Assembly: GCA_001179505.1 (NCBI GenBank)
Contig: CDMY01000791.1
Span: forward strand, 33,487 to 97,486
DNA length: 64,000 nt
Origin: Vitrella brassicaformis
Lineage: Eukaryota > Sar > Vitrellaceae
Direction: 5' to 3'
A program made the position numbers and the translations under genes. The notes beneath the pieces were generated by a model. The model had not been told where the DNA came from. It saw only the letters and a list, made by a program, of their open reading frames with translations, and searched no databases. Below, piece after piece: positions 19,622-30,560 of the stretch (its first letter is position 1; each line of letters starts with the position of its first letter).

Positions 19622-21075
19622 TCACAGGATGCGCCTGTCGCTGAGCAGGCTCTTGATGTAGTAGACCTGGAAGGCTGAGACGCCCATCAGCACGATGAAC
19701 TGGACGGCTGCAAACCAGAGGACCCTCTGCTTGGTGCCCTCGACGGCCTTCATGTGAGACCGCTGGCGCACCCACAGGTAGGTCGACTCGGCCTGGATGT
19801 CCCGCAGCTGCCGGTCGATGGTCGACAGGTGGTCCTCCATCGGATTCAGGTGCGTCGGCTGCAAGGCCGTGTCGTTGCCCATCCCCACTGCAAACGTGAC
19901 CAGCTTCGACTCGACCCAGCGGTGGTTGGACACGATGAACGAATAGACACCTGCAATACACGGCAGATACAGAGAGAGCACTCATCTGTCTGTCTGTCTG
20001 CCCAACACACATGTCTGCTCATGTTCTTACCGGCCATTTTGGTTTCGAAGTAGAAGAGTCCCTCCGCCTGCGACTTGTGGTAGATGACGTCGCCTGCGGG
20101 GTCGGTGATCTGGAACTCCACGTCGGCCTGGTCCTCATCGGCCGACACAAAGTAGCCCCCCCGGATCAACACAGGCTTCTCGCCCACCTCCTCATAGAAA
20201 TACTCGTCCGACCGCCCCGCCAGCTGGAAGGTCACCAGCATCTCCGGCACGAAGTTCTGCATCTGGGTCTCCCACTCCTCAATCAAGCTGTCCTCGTGGA
20301 TGCCCTCGCCCTTGCCCCCCTCCCCACCGGCGCCCCCCTCGTGCAGGTGCACCTCGTCGTAGTCGTCATGCTTCAGCTCGTCGTCCTCCACAAACGCCGC
20401 TGGCTTTGGCTCCTGCGGTGCCGGGTGGTGTGGTGGCGGCGGCTGTGGTGGCACCTGCTGCTGCGGTTGGTGCTGCTGATAGTAAGAGGCCGGGTCATAG
20501 GCCTGCTGTGGTGGTTGCTGCTGATAGGCATAAGGAGGCTGCTGTGGCGAGCCTGGAGGGACAGGCCGCTGGGGCAGAGGGGGAGGGGGTGGGGGAGGGG
20601 GCTTGGCTTGACCATAGGGCACCTGCTGCTGTGCAGGTGGTGCAGGGGGAGGTTGGCCTTGCTGCTGCTGCCCTGGCTGTGGCGGCTGTTGATACACCTG
20701 CTGCTGACCGGGTGGGGGAGGGGGAGGGGGAGGCGGTGGTGGCTGGCCGACGCCACCAGGTCCCCCCTGTGGCGGCATGCCGCCCGCCTGCTGACCCTGG
20801 GGCGGCATCTGATAGGCATACTGATACGGATAGCCGCCACCCGGTGCTGGAGGTACCCCTCCTGGAACACCTTGAGGCGGCTGTGGCGGCTGCTGCTGCG
20901 CATAATTGACGCCTCCCATGTCTGGCGCACCATATGGTGGCTGCTGCTGCCCTGGCTGTGGCGGGGGAGGCGGGGGAGGGGCTCGTGGAGGCGGCGGCCC
21001 GCGTGGGACTTGCGCTGTTGAATGCAACACGAGAGTGAGACTCAAGACGAAAGTAAGAGCCACATGCTTCGTCAT
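19622..21075 (-). CDS. p24/TMED (GOLD-domain) family protein with Pro/Gln-rich insert
   Basis: ATG at 21075; exons 21075-20031 and 19950-19622 (80-bp intron, phase 1) give 457 residues. Residues 1-22 are a signal peptide ('MTKHVALTFVLSLTLVLHST'). About 220 residues of Pro/Gln/Tyr-rich repeats follow, then an acidic stretch. A GOLD beta-sandwich follows: 'GYFVSADEDQADVEFQITDP', 'VIYHKSQAEGLFYFETKMAG', 'VYSFIVSNHRWVESKLVTFA'. A coiled-coil ('LSTIDRQLRDIQAE'), one C-terminal transmembrane helix ('RVLWFAAVQFIVLMGVSAFQ') and a short tail 'VYYIKSLLSDRRIL' complete it. p24 proteins cycle between ER and Golgi in COPI/COPII vesicles. Typical members are about 200-220 residues, so the low-complexity insert is unusual. 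The tail lacks the usual FF motif and has LL instead. Confidence 0.85.
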
Positions 21076-21435
21076 AGATGCCTCCCTCGGCGGCCTTCTC
21101 GAAGCTTGACAAGGACCGTCGGGATCACTTCCTGGTCTCCACATCATCTCAATGCTTGGATCCAATACGCCATAATGACCATGGAACGCGCTGTTCTCTG
21201 CCACCGCTTTTGTTGCTCGAGATCTCCCGCTTCTACCTCTGCGAGCTTAGCGGCGAAGGCGTCAGATCTCGCGCCCAAATTGAACATTCCCCTACACGCG
21301 AGGTACGCCTCTGTGTGTGGCACTGTGTTTATGGTCACCAGACGCATGTTCATTCTCCTGTCTGCAGGCATCTGGGTGAGTTCCTCTGCTGAAGAGCAGA
21401 CTGAGTGCCATCGGGTTTCTGCTGTTATCTGCCAA
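21076..21435. promoter_or_regulatory. Divergent promoter between p24-like and plastid-type genes
   Basis: 360 bp between divergent start codons. An open frame runs through it on the plus strand but the translation has no domain character. Promoter role is inferred from position only. Confidence 0.4.
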
Positions 21436-21909
21436 ATGAAGAGCCCGAATCCATCACCAGCATCGTATCTCGCGGCCCTTGCGGCAGCCCTGTGCCTCAT
21501 AGCCCTCTCCCTCCCCTCAGCCCACTCATTCACCCTGCCCGCACACAAACCCCTTCTGCTTTCAAGACAGCGCATGCCAGCCCGGCATCTACCGACAGTG
21601 GTCTTTCAGGAGCCGCCATCATCACCGGGCTCAGGCGAGGGCAAGCCGAAGGAGATGATAGGGCGCGAGCAGATAACGCGGGAGAACGACCCTGATGACT
21701 TCTACCTGACGCGGGTGGACCAGATGAGTGACAAGGACCGTGCACGTGACCCGGGCATCATCGGTACGCAGTGACTTGGACCTGATAGATCAAGCTGCAT
21801 GGTTGCGCGGTTGCTTGCAGGTGTGGCTGTTTTGATAGCGGCGCCGTTCATCTTTGTTCTGTGGGGACTGGCCAGCGGGTTCTTCTTGCAGTTCGGTTCG
21901 GGGCCGTAG
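21436..21909 (+). CDS. Small single-pass membrane protein with complex-plastid-type leader
   Basis: ATG at 21436 ('MKSPNPSPASYLAALAAALC'). Exon 1 ends after 'DPGIIG' at a GTACGC donor; exon 2 starts near 21821 and encodes 'VAVLIAAPFIFVLWGLASGF' then 'FLQFGSGP' and a stop at 21909; about 140 residues. The first 30 residues form a signal peptide ending 'SAHS'; the next residue is Phe, followed by a Ser/Arg/His-rich, acid-poor leader ('FTLPAHKPLLLSRQRMPARH'). Signal peptide plus Phe at +1 plus basic leader is the known bipartite signal for secondary plastids. The mature part is charged, then one C-terminal membrane helix. I do not recognise the family; a thylakoid or inner-envelope role is inference. 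Confidence 0.65.
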
Positions 21910-22449
21910 GGGAGGAGACGAATGGCCTTGGTTATATGTACAGAGAGAGAGAGAGAGGTAACGGGGGTGCGTGTCATCGTGTGGGGAGTGGCGATCTTGT
22001 TCTGAGGTCCCATGAGCAGCTGGCTCGCGATGCGACCCATTTTTGACCAACCACTCGCTCATCTGGATGTATGTGTGTGTCCACAAGTGTTGGGGATGGG
22101 TGGTTCGCTGGCTGCATGGATGTACGTGTGCGCGTTTGTGGGTATACATGATGGTCGACATTGGACTCATGGGCGCATCGACAGATTCCATTAACAGCCG
22201 TGCAGGACAGATGCACAAATCCCCTGGGCATCCAGCAACCACATAGCACAGTAGGCATGTATGTAATCAGACAGGCGAACGAACAGAACCCACACACTCG
22301 GCTTTCGTCTAGCACCTAGCTCTCTGTTGTTATTGAGATTGTCTGGAAGTTAGTTACCCCCTCACAGCTTAGCTTGGGAGATGCTCATACCCACAGTGCC
22401 CGCCCTCCCCATGTGAGTCGGTCGGTCAGTCAGTCAGTCAGTCGGTCAG
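21910..22449. other. Convergent 3' intergenic
   Basis: About 540 bp between stop codons. It contains a (GA)n run at about 21941-21958 and a (GTCA)n/(GTCG)n run at 22417-22453 that reaches the stop codon of the next minus-strand gene. No exon was seen. Confidence 0.55.
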
Positions 22450-23036
22450 TCAGTCATGAAAGTGCAGGAAGGTGCCGTCCTTCATCCATGCGCTGTCTTG
22501 ACTCCTCAGCAGCTGAGACGCGCGTCTCTTGGCCTCGGTCTTCATCGAGCTGCTCCGCATCAACTGAGACAGCTTCATCTGGTGCAAATCCTTGTAGCTA
22601 GAAGCTGCCAAATAGACACACGAACACACGCAGAGAGCAGCCCGGCATCCACGCGACGAAAGACAGAGAGGGGGAACCACTGCGTATGTGTCTGTCTGTC
22701 TGTCTGTCTCTGTGTGTGCCCTGACCCTGCATGAGTGGTGGCGACAGTGGCCCAGGCAAGGAGGGGAGGCTCCCTGCCCTTGTGAGCATTCTGTCAACAC
22801 CAAGGCGCTGCTGAGCCGCTCTGGCCTTGCCCACTCCTCCCCCATGTGCCGTCAGGTCTACTTTTCTCGACCCCCTCAGGCCAGCCAGGTTGCTATAAAC
22901 AGACGATGTGCGAAGGGAGAGGCCGCGCGAAGGGGGCCTGGGGCATGCAGACAGCCGTTGCGAGTGTGTCTCAGGGGTGTGTGTGTGTGTGATTGGTTGA
23001 CCTGAGTGAGGCCGAGAGAGGGAGGACGGCAGGCAT
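22450..23036 (-). CDS. Small basic protein, unknown
   Basis: Three exons join in frame: a short first exon 'MPAVLPLSASLR' from ATG 23036; an exon near 22891-22728 ('NLAGLRGSRKVDLTAHGGGV', ending 'PLSPPLMQG'); and a last exon of about 150 nt ('SSYKDLHQMKLSQLMRSSSM', then 'KRRASQLLRSQDSAWMKDG') ending at 22450. Total is about 125 residues. The C-terminal third is an amphipathic basic helix. It starts only about 60 bp downstream of the stop of the neighbouring minus-strand gene, so it could instead be that gene's 3' part through an unseen splice. No family is recognised. Confidence 0.45.
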
Positions 23037-23098
23037 GTCAATCTTGCCGGGTGGCCCGGGTGGCAGAAGCGGCGCGGGGGCGAAGTGGACACGGCCTG

Positions 23099-25775
23099 TT
23101 AGTCGTGTAGGAAAGCAACGAAAGAAGCTTTCTTTCCCACATTGGTTGCTTCATGTGAAGACCGTCCTTCGCGACCTTGCTTTGTCTGTTTCTGCTGCTC
23201 CTGCTCCATCAGCCACTCCCTCTCGTGTCGCCCCTCGCTCGTCTGCGCAGAGCCCGGCCGGCGGGCAACAAGGTTGCTGCGCACGCAGAAAGGGTGCAGT
23301 AATGTGATTGACCACATGTAGGGCACACCCATTCGGTCTGTCGGTAACCTTGTTGACGTCGGGTCAATGTGCTCTATGGTCCTGCGAAGGCCTGACGTGA
23401 CATCTGAACAAAGCCCACGATATGTGTGCGCGTCATGTGTGTCCTCTACTTGCTCTCTCTGCTTACCGTGCACGCCTTTCTTCTGGAACGGTGAGGGCGC
23501 GTGCATGGGCAGCTGCTCTGCGCGCGGGTGGGTCCCGGGCATCACCGTCCGCAGATAGATCGGAACACCCACACGCTCTGCAAACAACATCGGCCCCACA
23601 CATCCATGTGGGCGCATGTGTATGTGTATGTGCCGTGTCAATGAGTGCTGACCCCAGTCGCCTCTGGCCGTGATGGCATCGATGGAGATGAAACCCAGCC
23701 ACTCCCCGCAGCACGTGGGCTCGCTGTCGACCATCACCTGCACTGTCGCACCAGGAGCTGCAGACGAGGGGAGGAAACCAGGATACTGATGCATGGAGAG
23801 TGGTGCGCATGTGTGTCTGTATGCCGTGCTTACGCAGCGGTGTGGTCTTGTATGTGACTCTCACGGGGTCGCAGTGCTCCACAGACACATTCAGGTAGCA
23901 CGAATGGAAGCTGATACAATTTCCAAGGAAACGCTTCCTTGCTGCATCATGTTTGGTTACTTGAGGTTGGTGATGTCCATGCGATAGCTCTTTCGCACGT
24001 TCCACTGCAGCAGCAAGCAGCACCACAGACGGACAGATATGCGAAAGGCGTGCTGCTGAGGAGACACGATCATTCAGTCCGTGGTGGCAGACAACGGACC
24101 TGTTGGACGCCCATGTCTATCCAGGGCCCCTCAAATGCCTCCCATATGGTCCGTTGGTCAAGCCACACGAACCGCCGCTCGATGAACCTCTTCAAAGCGT
24201 CGTCGCGCAACACGTTCAGACGCTTCTCCTCCGGGACCATCAACACAACGCCTGACACACACACATACGGCAAGGCAGGACGAATGTATGTAAGGTGAAG
24301 CAGCGTCGATCGATGAGTGCATGCCTTTGGGCATTGCGAGGAGGAATGCCCGTTTGGGCATCTCCAAAGGGTTGAATGGGAAGGCTTTGAAGCGGTGGAT
24401 GTGCGTGTCCCTGTAGGCATCGAGGAGACGTGCCTTGACAGCCTTGACGTTGTACAGACCCTGACACACATGAGAAGGACAACGAAGGCACCGACGAATA
24501 GAGCGAATGCGCCTGTCCCTTTTTGTCTGAAGGGTCCTGCCTTCGTGCACACCAGCTGTTTGAAGAACATGAGCACCCTGGCGGACCGTTTGTAGTGCTG
24601 GAGGTTCCACCTCGGGTGGCTCATGGCCACGTCCCCAAGCACTGTCAGGTAGTCCACGAACTCATCAAAGGTCACCTTGGCCTTGAACCGGTGGTTCTCA
24701 TACTCAGGCAGCACCGGAGCGATCGTTTGCCACGCCTGACACAGACAGAAGAACACCGTGACGTGAAAGAAGACTCGTGGTGTCTGCTCACTCGTTCCAG
24801 CTGCACTTTGGTAAGCCCGACGGACGGCCCGAACATGTCAAAGTCCCTGGCAAAGTCCAGTATCTCCCTGAAGCACACGTGCCGCTCGTCCAGGTCAATT
24901 GGGGCGAAGAAGGTCCCAGACGCGTGGCCCAGAGCTTCCTCGATTAACTTGGTGTACAAGCGGCTGTAGAACATCCATATCTGCACATAACATTGACAGG
25001 CAATCACATACTCACATACACACACACGACGACGGCATTGATTATTTGCTCTGGCGGACCAGGAGGAGGCTGCCCGGTTGTGACTGAAACTGCTCCTTCT
25101 GCATGATATTCTTGAAGTCGAAACTACTCAGGTCGAAAAATGTCTTGACGCGCAGGATGGGGCTCGTTCCGTCAGGCGCACTGGCAGACAAACAAAACGG
25201 CCTGGCCCTGGAGAGACACAAATGCAGAAAGAGGGCATATATAATACAGTGAAAGCAGCACAATGCATGCTTTGCAAGTGTGGTGTGTGGGCAAACCGAT
25301 TTCGCCTGAGGACAGCGACGTGCTCCGAGAACCTCTGAAAGACGTCGGTGCGATACACGTCAGCCAGGGACGCCAGCATGGCGCTCGTCCTCAAATTCTG
25401 TGTGTGACAGTTAGACAAGAGGCAATAAGGACGCAGGGCATTCGATGATCAACTCACCAAGTCATTGTCGGGATCATACGGCTCCCCTCCCTCCCCACAG
25501 TACACATCTGTCAACTGTGTGGGTCCGGCCTGAAAGCTCTCCCTCCTCGCAGCCACGGTGAGCTGACCATCCAAGAGAGGAAAGGGCTGAGGGGGGGCGG
25601 TGGTTTCGTGCTGCTGTGACGCGCGGAGGTCCACGAGAGTCCGCACACCTTGTGGGAGGGTGGGTATGTCGCCTTCCTCCTCCACTGACTCATCCGCAGC
25701 CGCAGCTGAATCTGACCCTTGCTGCTGCGATTCGTCATACAGGTCAGTCCCCATGGATCGAAAGTACGTGTTCAA
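23099..25775 (-). CDS. Unrecognised multi-exon protein with EF-hand-like helical segment
   Basis: ATG at 25775 ('MNTYFRSMGTDLYDESQQQG'). At least ten exons follow on the minus strand to a stop at 23099. Readable segments in order are 'LASLADVYRTDVFQRFSEHV', 'RVKTFFDLSSFDFKNIMQKE', 'FYSRLYTKLIEEALGHASGT', 'DERHVCFREILDFARDFDMF', 'KAKVTFDEFVDYLTVLGDVA', 'FKAFPFNPLEMPKRAFLLAM', 'FIERRFVWLDQRTIWEAFEG' and 'PIYLRTVMPGTHPRAEQLPM'. The 'FREILDFARDF' and 'FDEFVDYL' pieces resemble the second halves of EF-hand-like helix pairs, without clear calcium-loop Asp residues. No membrane segment or signal peptide was seen. Looks like a conserved protist protein of unknown role. Confidence 0.55.
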
Positions 25776-26114
25776 GAGTGCGTTCGAGTGAGGGCCGCCT
25801 TCGACAGCTGCCAGACTGGGGGCGACCCGAATTTGTAAACGAACGAGTCAATTCATAACCGAACGACTGACCTCGGTGCCCTCCGCATTGGATGGAATCG
25901 CTGTCTAGTCATTGCTCGGCTCGGCCGTCGCCATGTGCATGTCCTTTGAATCCCGCGGGTTTAGCTCGGGTGCACAGGCCCCCGAGGGGACAATTTTCGT
26001 TGCGATCTCGCCACACTCAAAAAGATGGAGCGGCAGACGAGGGCGTCCTCAAAGAGGCCGACGGCATCCAGTGGCGTGACCATTTGCGAGGGGCACAGAT
26101 CCAAGCCGTGCCGG
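25776..26114. promoter_or_regulatory. Divergent promoter region
   Basis: About 340 bp between divergent starts. An in-frame ATG at 26025 would extend the plus-strand gene by 30 residues and hide its signal peptide, so it was treated as leader. No distinctive promoter word was recognised. Confidence 0.35.
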
Positions 26115-27995
26115 ATGCGGCTCCATCTTCTGCCGATCTTGCTGGCCTTGACGGCATTTGGTGGCTGCAGATCTTTCTTGCTGCAAAGGCCCAATGGCGA
26201 TCCCCAAGCAGCTTGTGAGGATATCCTTCCGCAGATCCTGTCAGCCCGTGAGCCCGATAGAGTGTACTCGTGTATGACCCTCTGCAGAATTCACCACCCC
26301 CGGCGAGGCTTCGTCCATGAGAAGGTGGGAGATCTGAGAGGTCACAGAAGAATGAATCGGATGTCCTGAATTGGCCTATCTGTGGTGCAGGATACAGAAG
26401 AGGAGGACTGCAAATCGTTCTGTCAGCTTGTGGTGACAACCTCCCATTTCATCGGGCGCAACATCAGCGCTCATGAGTTTTGTGAACAAGTGGAGAGGAA
26501 CCGGCACATGAATTCGAGCCAGCTGCAAGATCCGATGGTGAGCCACCATCTTGCCTGCCAGAAAACAATCAAACAGCTAATTGACGCGCCTGAAGTCCAA
26601 CATACACTTCAAGCAGCCTGCGAGAAGCTCCGTCCGAGTCAGCTCGCCAGCGATGGTCGGCGATGTTCCTTTGGCACTGGTCACTTCGATTCACTCTGTG
26701 TCTCAATGCCTCTTACGTGCAGAAGAGTCGACATGTACACTTGTTGAAGAGGAATTGGTTGACTCCCTACAGGAAGGTAAGTGTAATGGGCTTCGGCATC
26801 TGCATGGCATTGCCATGTCTCTGTCTTTGTGTGTCAGGCTTTCTGGACGCGGACGGAGTCTGTGACGAGCTCGTCACTCAGGGCAAAGGTGTCCGACTGA
26901 CAGCCTGCCTCGTCTTTCGGCATACATGGTCTCGTGTTGATTGGCTGGTGCAGGCACACATGGCATCGACCCGAAGCACTTTCACTACAGCTGCGTTCAG
27001 TTTGCATCTCAAGCGTTCAAGAGGTTGCGAGGAGATGTCCTTTCAAAGCAGCTCCAGGAGAAGTGCTCTCATACAATGGTCGGCGGCGCATTGCATGCAC
27101 CGAAGGCCCTTGAGTCTACGTGTCTCTCTTCTGACTGATGTCAGGACGTGTCGTTTTGTGATCGTTATGCGGACATCGCGAAGAGGGCCGATGAAGCGAG
27201 TAAGTACTACGCTGTGGGTCAATGATACCTCTGGCCATCCGCCGTGCTATCCTAGGTGGCCCCGAAGGTGATTTGGCCTCGTTTCGAAGGGAAATGTCAG
27301 CTTTCTGTGACTCCGAATACGAGCAAACCTTCCAAAAGGACACACCGACGGCGAATGCCAGACCAACGAGCCCGGCCCCAACACATGCCCCGAATGACGA
27401 CAGACCTAGCAGCACATCGCCATCCCCGCATCCCCTGCACTTCGACGTCCCTTCTCATGTACGATCGATCGATATCTATACTGTCCGGCTTGACGGATGC
27501 CTTTTTTTGTTCAGGCTGGTTTTGCATCCTTTGATGAATGTCAGCATGTGACGCATGACGTGCTCAATATGGGAAAGACCACAGCGCCAGGAAGCGAAGA
27601 TTATGTGTCCCCGTTGAGAGTCAGGCCTTTCGAAGGGCTACGCGATGGCAGTCGCCAGAGATTCGTGCACGAAGAGGCACTCGCCGGAGAAGGCTGCAAA
27701 CGGTCCATCTTTCTTCGAGAAGGCGTCTCGCATCGCGCAGGGGGCCCCAGGTGCCGAAGAGCCGTGTGTGCAGTACGCCGAAATCGTCGGCTCAGCTGTG
27801 AATGCCTCATCGAAGGAGGAGAAAAATACACTCACTGGCCAGGTAAGAAACAGAAGAGAGAATATCATCACCGTGTCTGCTCTGCACCATAAGCAGGCGT
27901 GTGAGCGTGTGAGCGGCCGATTAAGTCCGTTGGACATGCAGGAAATGTGCCACGAGATCGTTGAGGAAGTCCGACAAGCACACCTCACAAGTTAG
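26115..27995 (+). CDS. Secreted Cys-containing protein, unknown
   Basis: ATG at 26115 gives a strong signal peptide ('MRLHLLPILLALTAFGGCRS'). Exon 1 continues 'CEDILPQILSAREPDRVYSC' and ends at 'HEK|GTGGGA'. Later exon pieces are 'EDCKSFCQLVVTTSHFIGRN', 'SAHEFCEQVERNRHMN', 'GIDPKHFHYSCVQFASQAFK', 'VSFCDRYADIAKRADEA', 'FRREMSAFCDSEYEQTF', 'FASFDECQHVTHDVLN' and a last exon 'ACERVSGRLSPLDMQEMCHE' ending at TAG 27995. Each exon carries one or two Cys in a helical context, so the mature protein may be a string of small disulfide-linked helical units. Exact borders between 26570 and 26950 are uncertain. It overlaps tail-to-tail by 11 bp with the PPR gene. No family is recognised. Confidence 0.55.
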
Positions 27996-30266
27996 AAGGT
28001 TGATACACCGCCTCACCTTCTGCGAACACCCGTATTCCATCACTCAGGCGCTCAATTGGAGGCCGAGGCCAAGGACGTGTGTGCAGACAGGCTAAAGGGA
28101 GCTCTTCAGGGCTATGGTGTCGCCCCTCCGGCCGACCGCATCGAAGAAGGCTGCGCGTATCTTGCGCACCAACTGGCACAGGGGTCAGCCCGTCTGCCAT
28201 GAGCTGAAACACCCGTATTCCTCGCTCGAAATTGCAGCCTTGGATGACACTCGAGAGCGCCTGGGGGCTGGGTGTGACGCCATAGTCGTCTTTCATGCGC
28301 TTCAGGACCAGCTCAAAGGCCTTGTCCATGAGTCCGCACTGCTTGCCCAACAGCGAGACACATATGGACGCCGTGACGTTGGTCGGTGCGACCTTTTTGG
28401 TGAGCATGTGCTCGACCAGGCTGAGGGCGAGTGAGGGCCGCGGGGGAGCGCAGGAGCAGCAGGCACGGAGGAGAGTGTTGTAGACGGCCTCGTCTGCCTC
28501 GACGCAGCCATCCGCCGTCAGCTCCTCGAACACGCCCATGGCTCTTTCCAAGTGTCCACTCTCGCAATAAGCCTTCACGACAATGGCCAGGGTGATGAGG
28601 TTGGGCGGGGCGCCGTCCTCGGTAATGCCACTCAGCACCCTGTCCATCCAACGCATGTTGCCCGCCCGGGCAGATGCCTCGAGCAGGCTGTTGTAGGTGG
28701 CGGTGTTGCAAAGTAGGTAGCTCGCCCCGTCTCTGCGCATCTCATGGATGAGATTCATGGCGCGATCGACTTGGTGATGCTTGGCGAAGCCCCGAATGAG
28801 GCTGCTGTAGCCGGCTGCGTCGGGTTTGATGCCGAAATCATCCATTAGATCGCACAGGCGGTCGATATGGTAGGCCTCACGAGCAACACCGAGCAACGCA
28901 TTGAACAAGGCCTGCAGATTGAAGACACAGGACACTGTCTGCAGTCTGTCTCTCTGTCTCCTTGCGGGTGTCGGTGCTGGTGTGTGCCCGCCTACCGCCG
29001 TTGTGGCCATTGGCCTTTCGTCAGTACCTGAACATCCCCCGCCACCACCCGTCACGGACGGCCCAGCCGCTCGGCGCCTCTCCCGAATGCACACCTGGCG
29101 CAGCACTGTCAGTGCCCAGTGCATCCTCTGCTCATCGATCCTCTCGACAGACAGCTGAAGCGTCTTGGCGAGGGCCGAGCAGGTGTAGCTGTCGGGCTGC
29201 AGGCGGCTGCTGAGCATCTCCCCAACCAGCCGCCACACCAGGTCGCACTCGTGGCATTTGGCTGCCGTCGTGCACAAGGTGTTGTACGTGATGGTCGTGG
29301 GCTGCATCCCCAGGGCCTTGAGCGCCTCGAACGCGTCCAGGGCGCTCGGGAGATCGTCCTGGATGGCGTGGCCTTTGATCAGTGTGTTGACGCTAATGGT
29401 GTCAAGAATGTCCGGCTGGTGCTGCAGACACAGGTCAATGATGTCGCGGGCGAGTGAGACGCGCTTGGCGTTGACACAGATCGACAGCAGCTGGTTCAGC
29501 ACGAGGGTGTCGGGCTCCACCCCACTCTCGCACATCATCTGCAGGCAGGCAGGCAGGCAAAATAAATCAGTGCCGACGGGAGGTACGGTGCCAATGTGCT
29601 TGCCCGGAAGAGCCTGATTGAGCTGCGGAAGTCGTTGTCCTTTGCGTGGATGCGCAGGACGGTCATGTATGCCTTGACAGACGGGCGGGCCATGCAGCAC
29701 AGCTGATCGAAGAACTCCAGGGCACGGGCCGGCTGGCCGCAGTCCACCGCGAAATGCAGCAGACAATTGAGCATCACACTGTCGGCCTCGAGGCCGTCAG
29801 ACACCAACGTGTCATACAGAGCCAACGCCTACATGGACACACACACACACACACACACACACCAGTACCTTCACCCGCTCTGTTGTCCTCCTCGCACCTT
29901 GCTGAAGTGCTGTTTGGCGGCATGAATCTTCATGACGGCGGCATAGAAGTGCAGTGACCGGGGGACCCCCAGCTCCCTCATGGCCTCCATGACCTCATCG
30001 GCCTGCCCGTCGCGGCCCCAGTGCACACAGCAGCTGATAAGCCCCAGAAACATCTTCTCAGACAAGGACCCAAAACAAGCGAGAGGCGCGTGCCGGTGGC
30101 GGCTCAGCGCCTCGCGAAAGAGGCGGCATGCGGCCAGATTTCTGTCGCCGCTGAGGCGGATGATGGTGGATGACAAACGGGACGGGTTTTCGGCGGTGAT
30201 GAGGGCATCGATATCGGGGATGTTTGGACTGCCTCGACGGCAGGATGGGGCGGAGGAGGGCGGCAT
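27985..30266 (-). CDS. Pentatricopeptide repeat (PPR) protein
   Basis: ATG at 30266; exons 30266-29898, 29828-29604 and 29538-27985 give about 715 residues. PPR helices recur through the protein: 'FYAAVMKIHAAKQHFSK', 'SVKAYMTVLRIHAKDNDF', 'ESGVEPDTLVLNQLLSICVN', 'TISVNTLIKGHAIQDDLPSA', 'MQPTTITYNTLCTTAAKC', 'IKPDAAGYSSLIRGFAKHHQ', 'ATYNSLLEASARAGNMRW' and 'APPNLITLAIVVKAYCESG'. A Gly/Thr/Pro-rich insert sits near 29090-28920. PPR proteins bind organellar RNA in a sequence-specific way for processing, editing or translation. No DYW or SMR domain was seen, so this is a P-type member. The second intron appears to need a GC donor (GCAAGC), because the GT alternative would bring a stop. The N-terminal target signal is not clear. 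Confidence 0.9.
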
Positions 30267-30560
30267 GATGGCAGTCGACTGCAATGGATGGATGGATGGA
30301 TGGATGGATGGATAGACTGGCAATAGCCGAACGGATGGGCGTATAGAGGGCTGCCGAGGATGGGAAAAGGAATTCTGGCAGAGCCCCGTTCCTTTTGCAA
30401 TGCTGAGAATGAAGGATGGCACACTCGACGTCCTATCAAGGCCTATTTCTTATCGGCGTGCATGCATGCAGAGGGTGGGGGCAATGAATCGCTGCCCCCA
30501 CTCTAAGCTCGCCATCTCCGCGACCTTTGGATCAGTAGCTGTCCATCTTATATTCCAGCC
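30267..30560. promoter_or_regulatory. Divergent promoter between PPR and GTPase genes
   Basis: 294 bp between divergent start codons. It contains a (GGAT)n run at about 30283-30314 close to the PPR start. A 'cttatattccagcc' patch just precedes the GTPase ATG. Promoter role is inferred from position. Confidence 0.4.

Noticed and set aside
20011-21021. Long plus-strand Leu/Arg/Trp-rich ORF opposite the p24 gene
   Set aside because: It is the complement of Pro/Gln codons and GOLD-domain sequence, and has no start context or domain.
22450-25775. One single gene covering both minus-strand unknowns
   Set aside because: A clear stop at 23099-23101 and a separate in-frame three-exon chain from 23036 favour two genes, though an unseen splice could join them.
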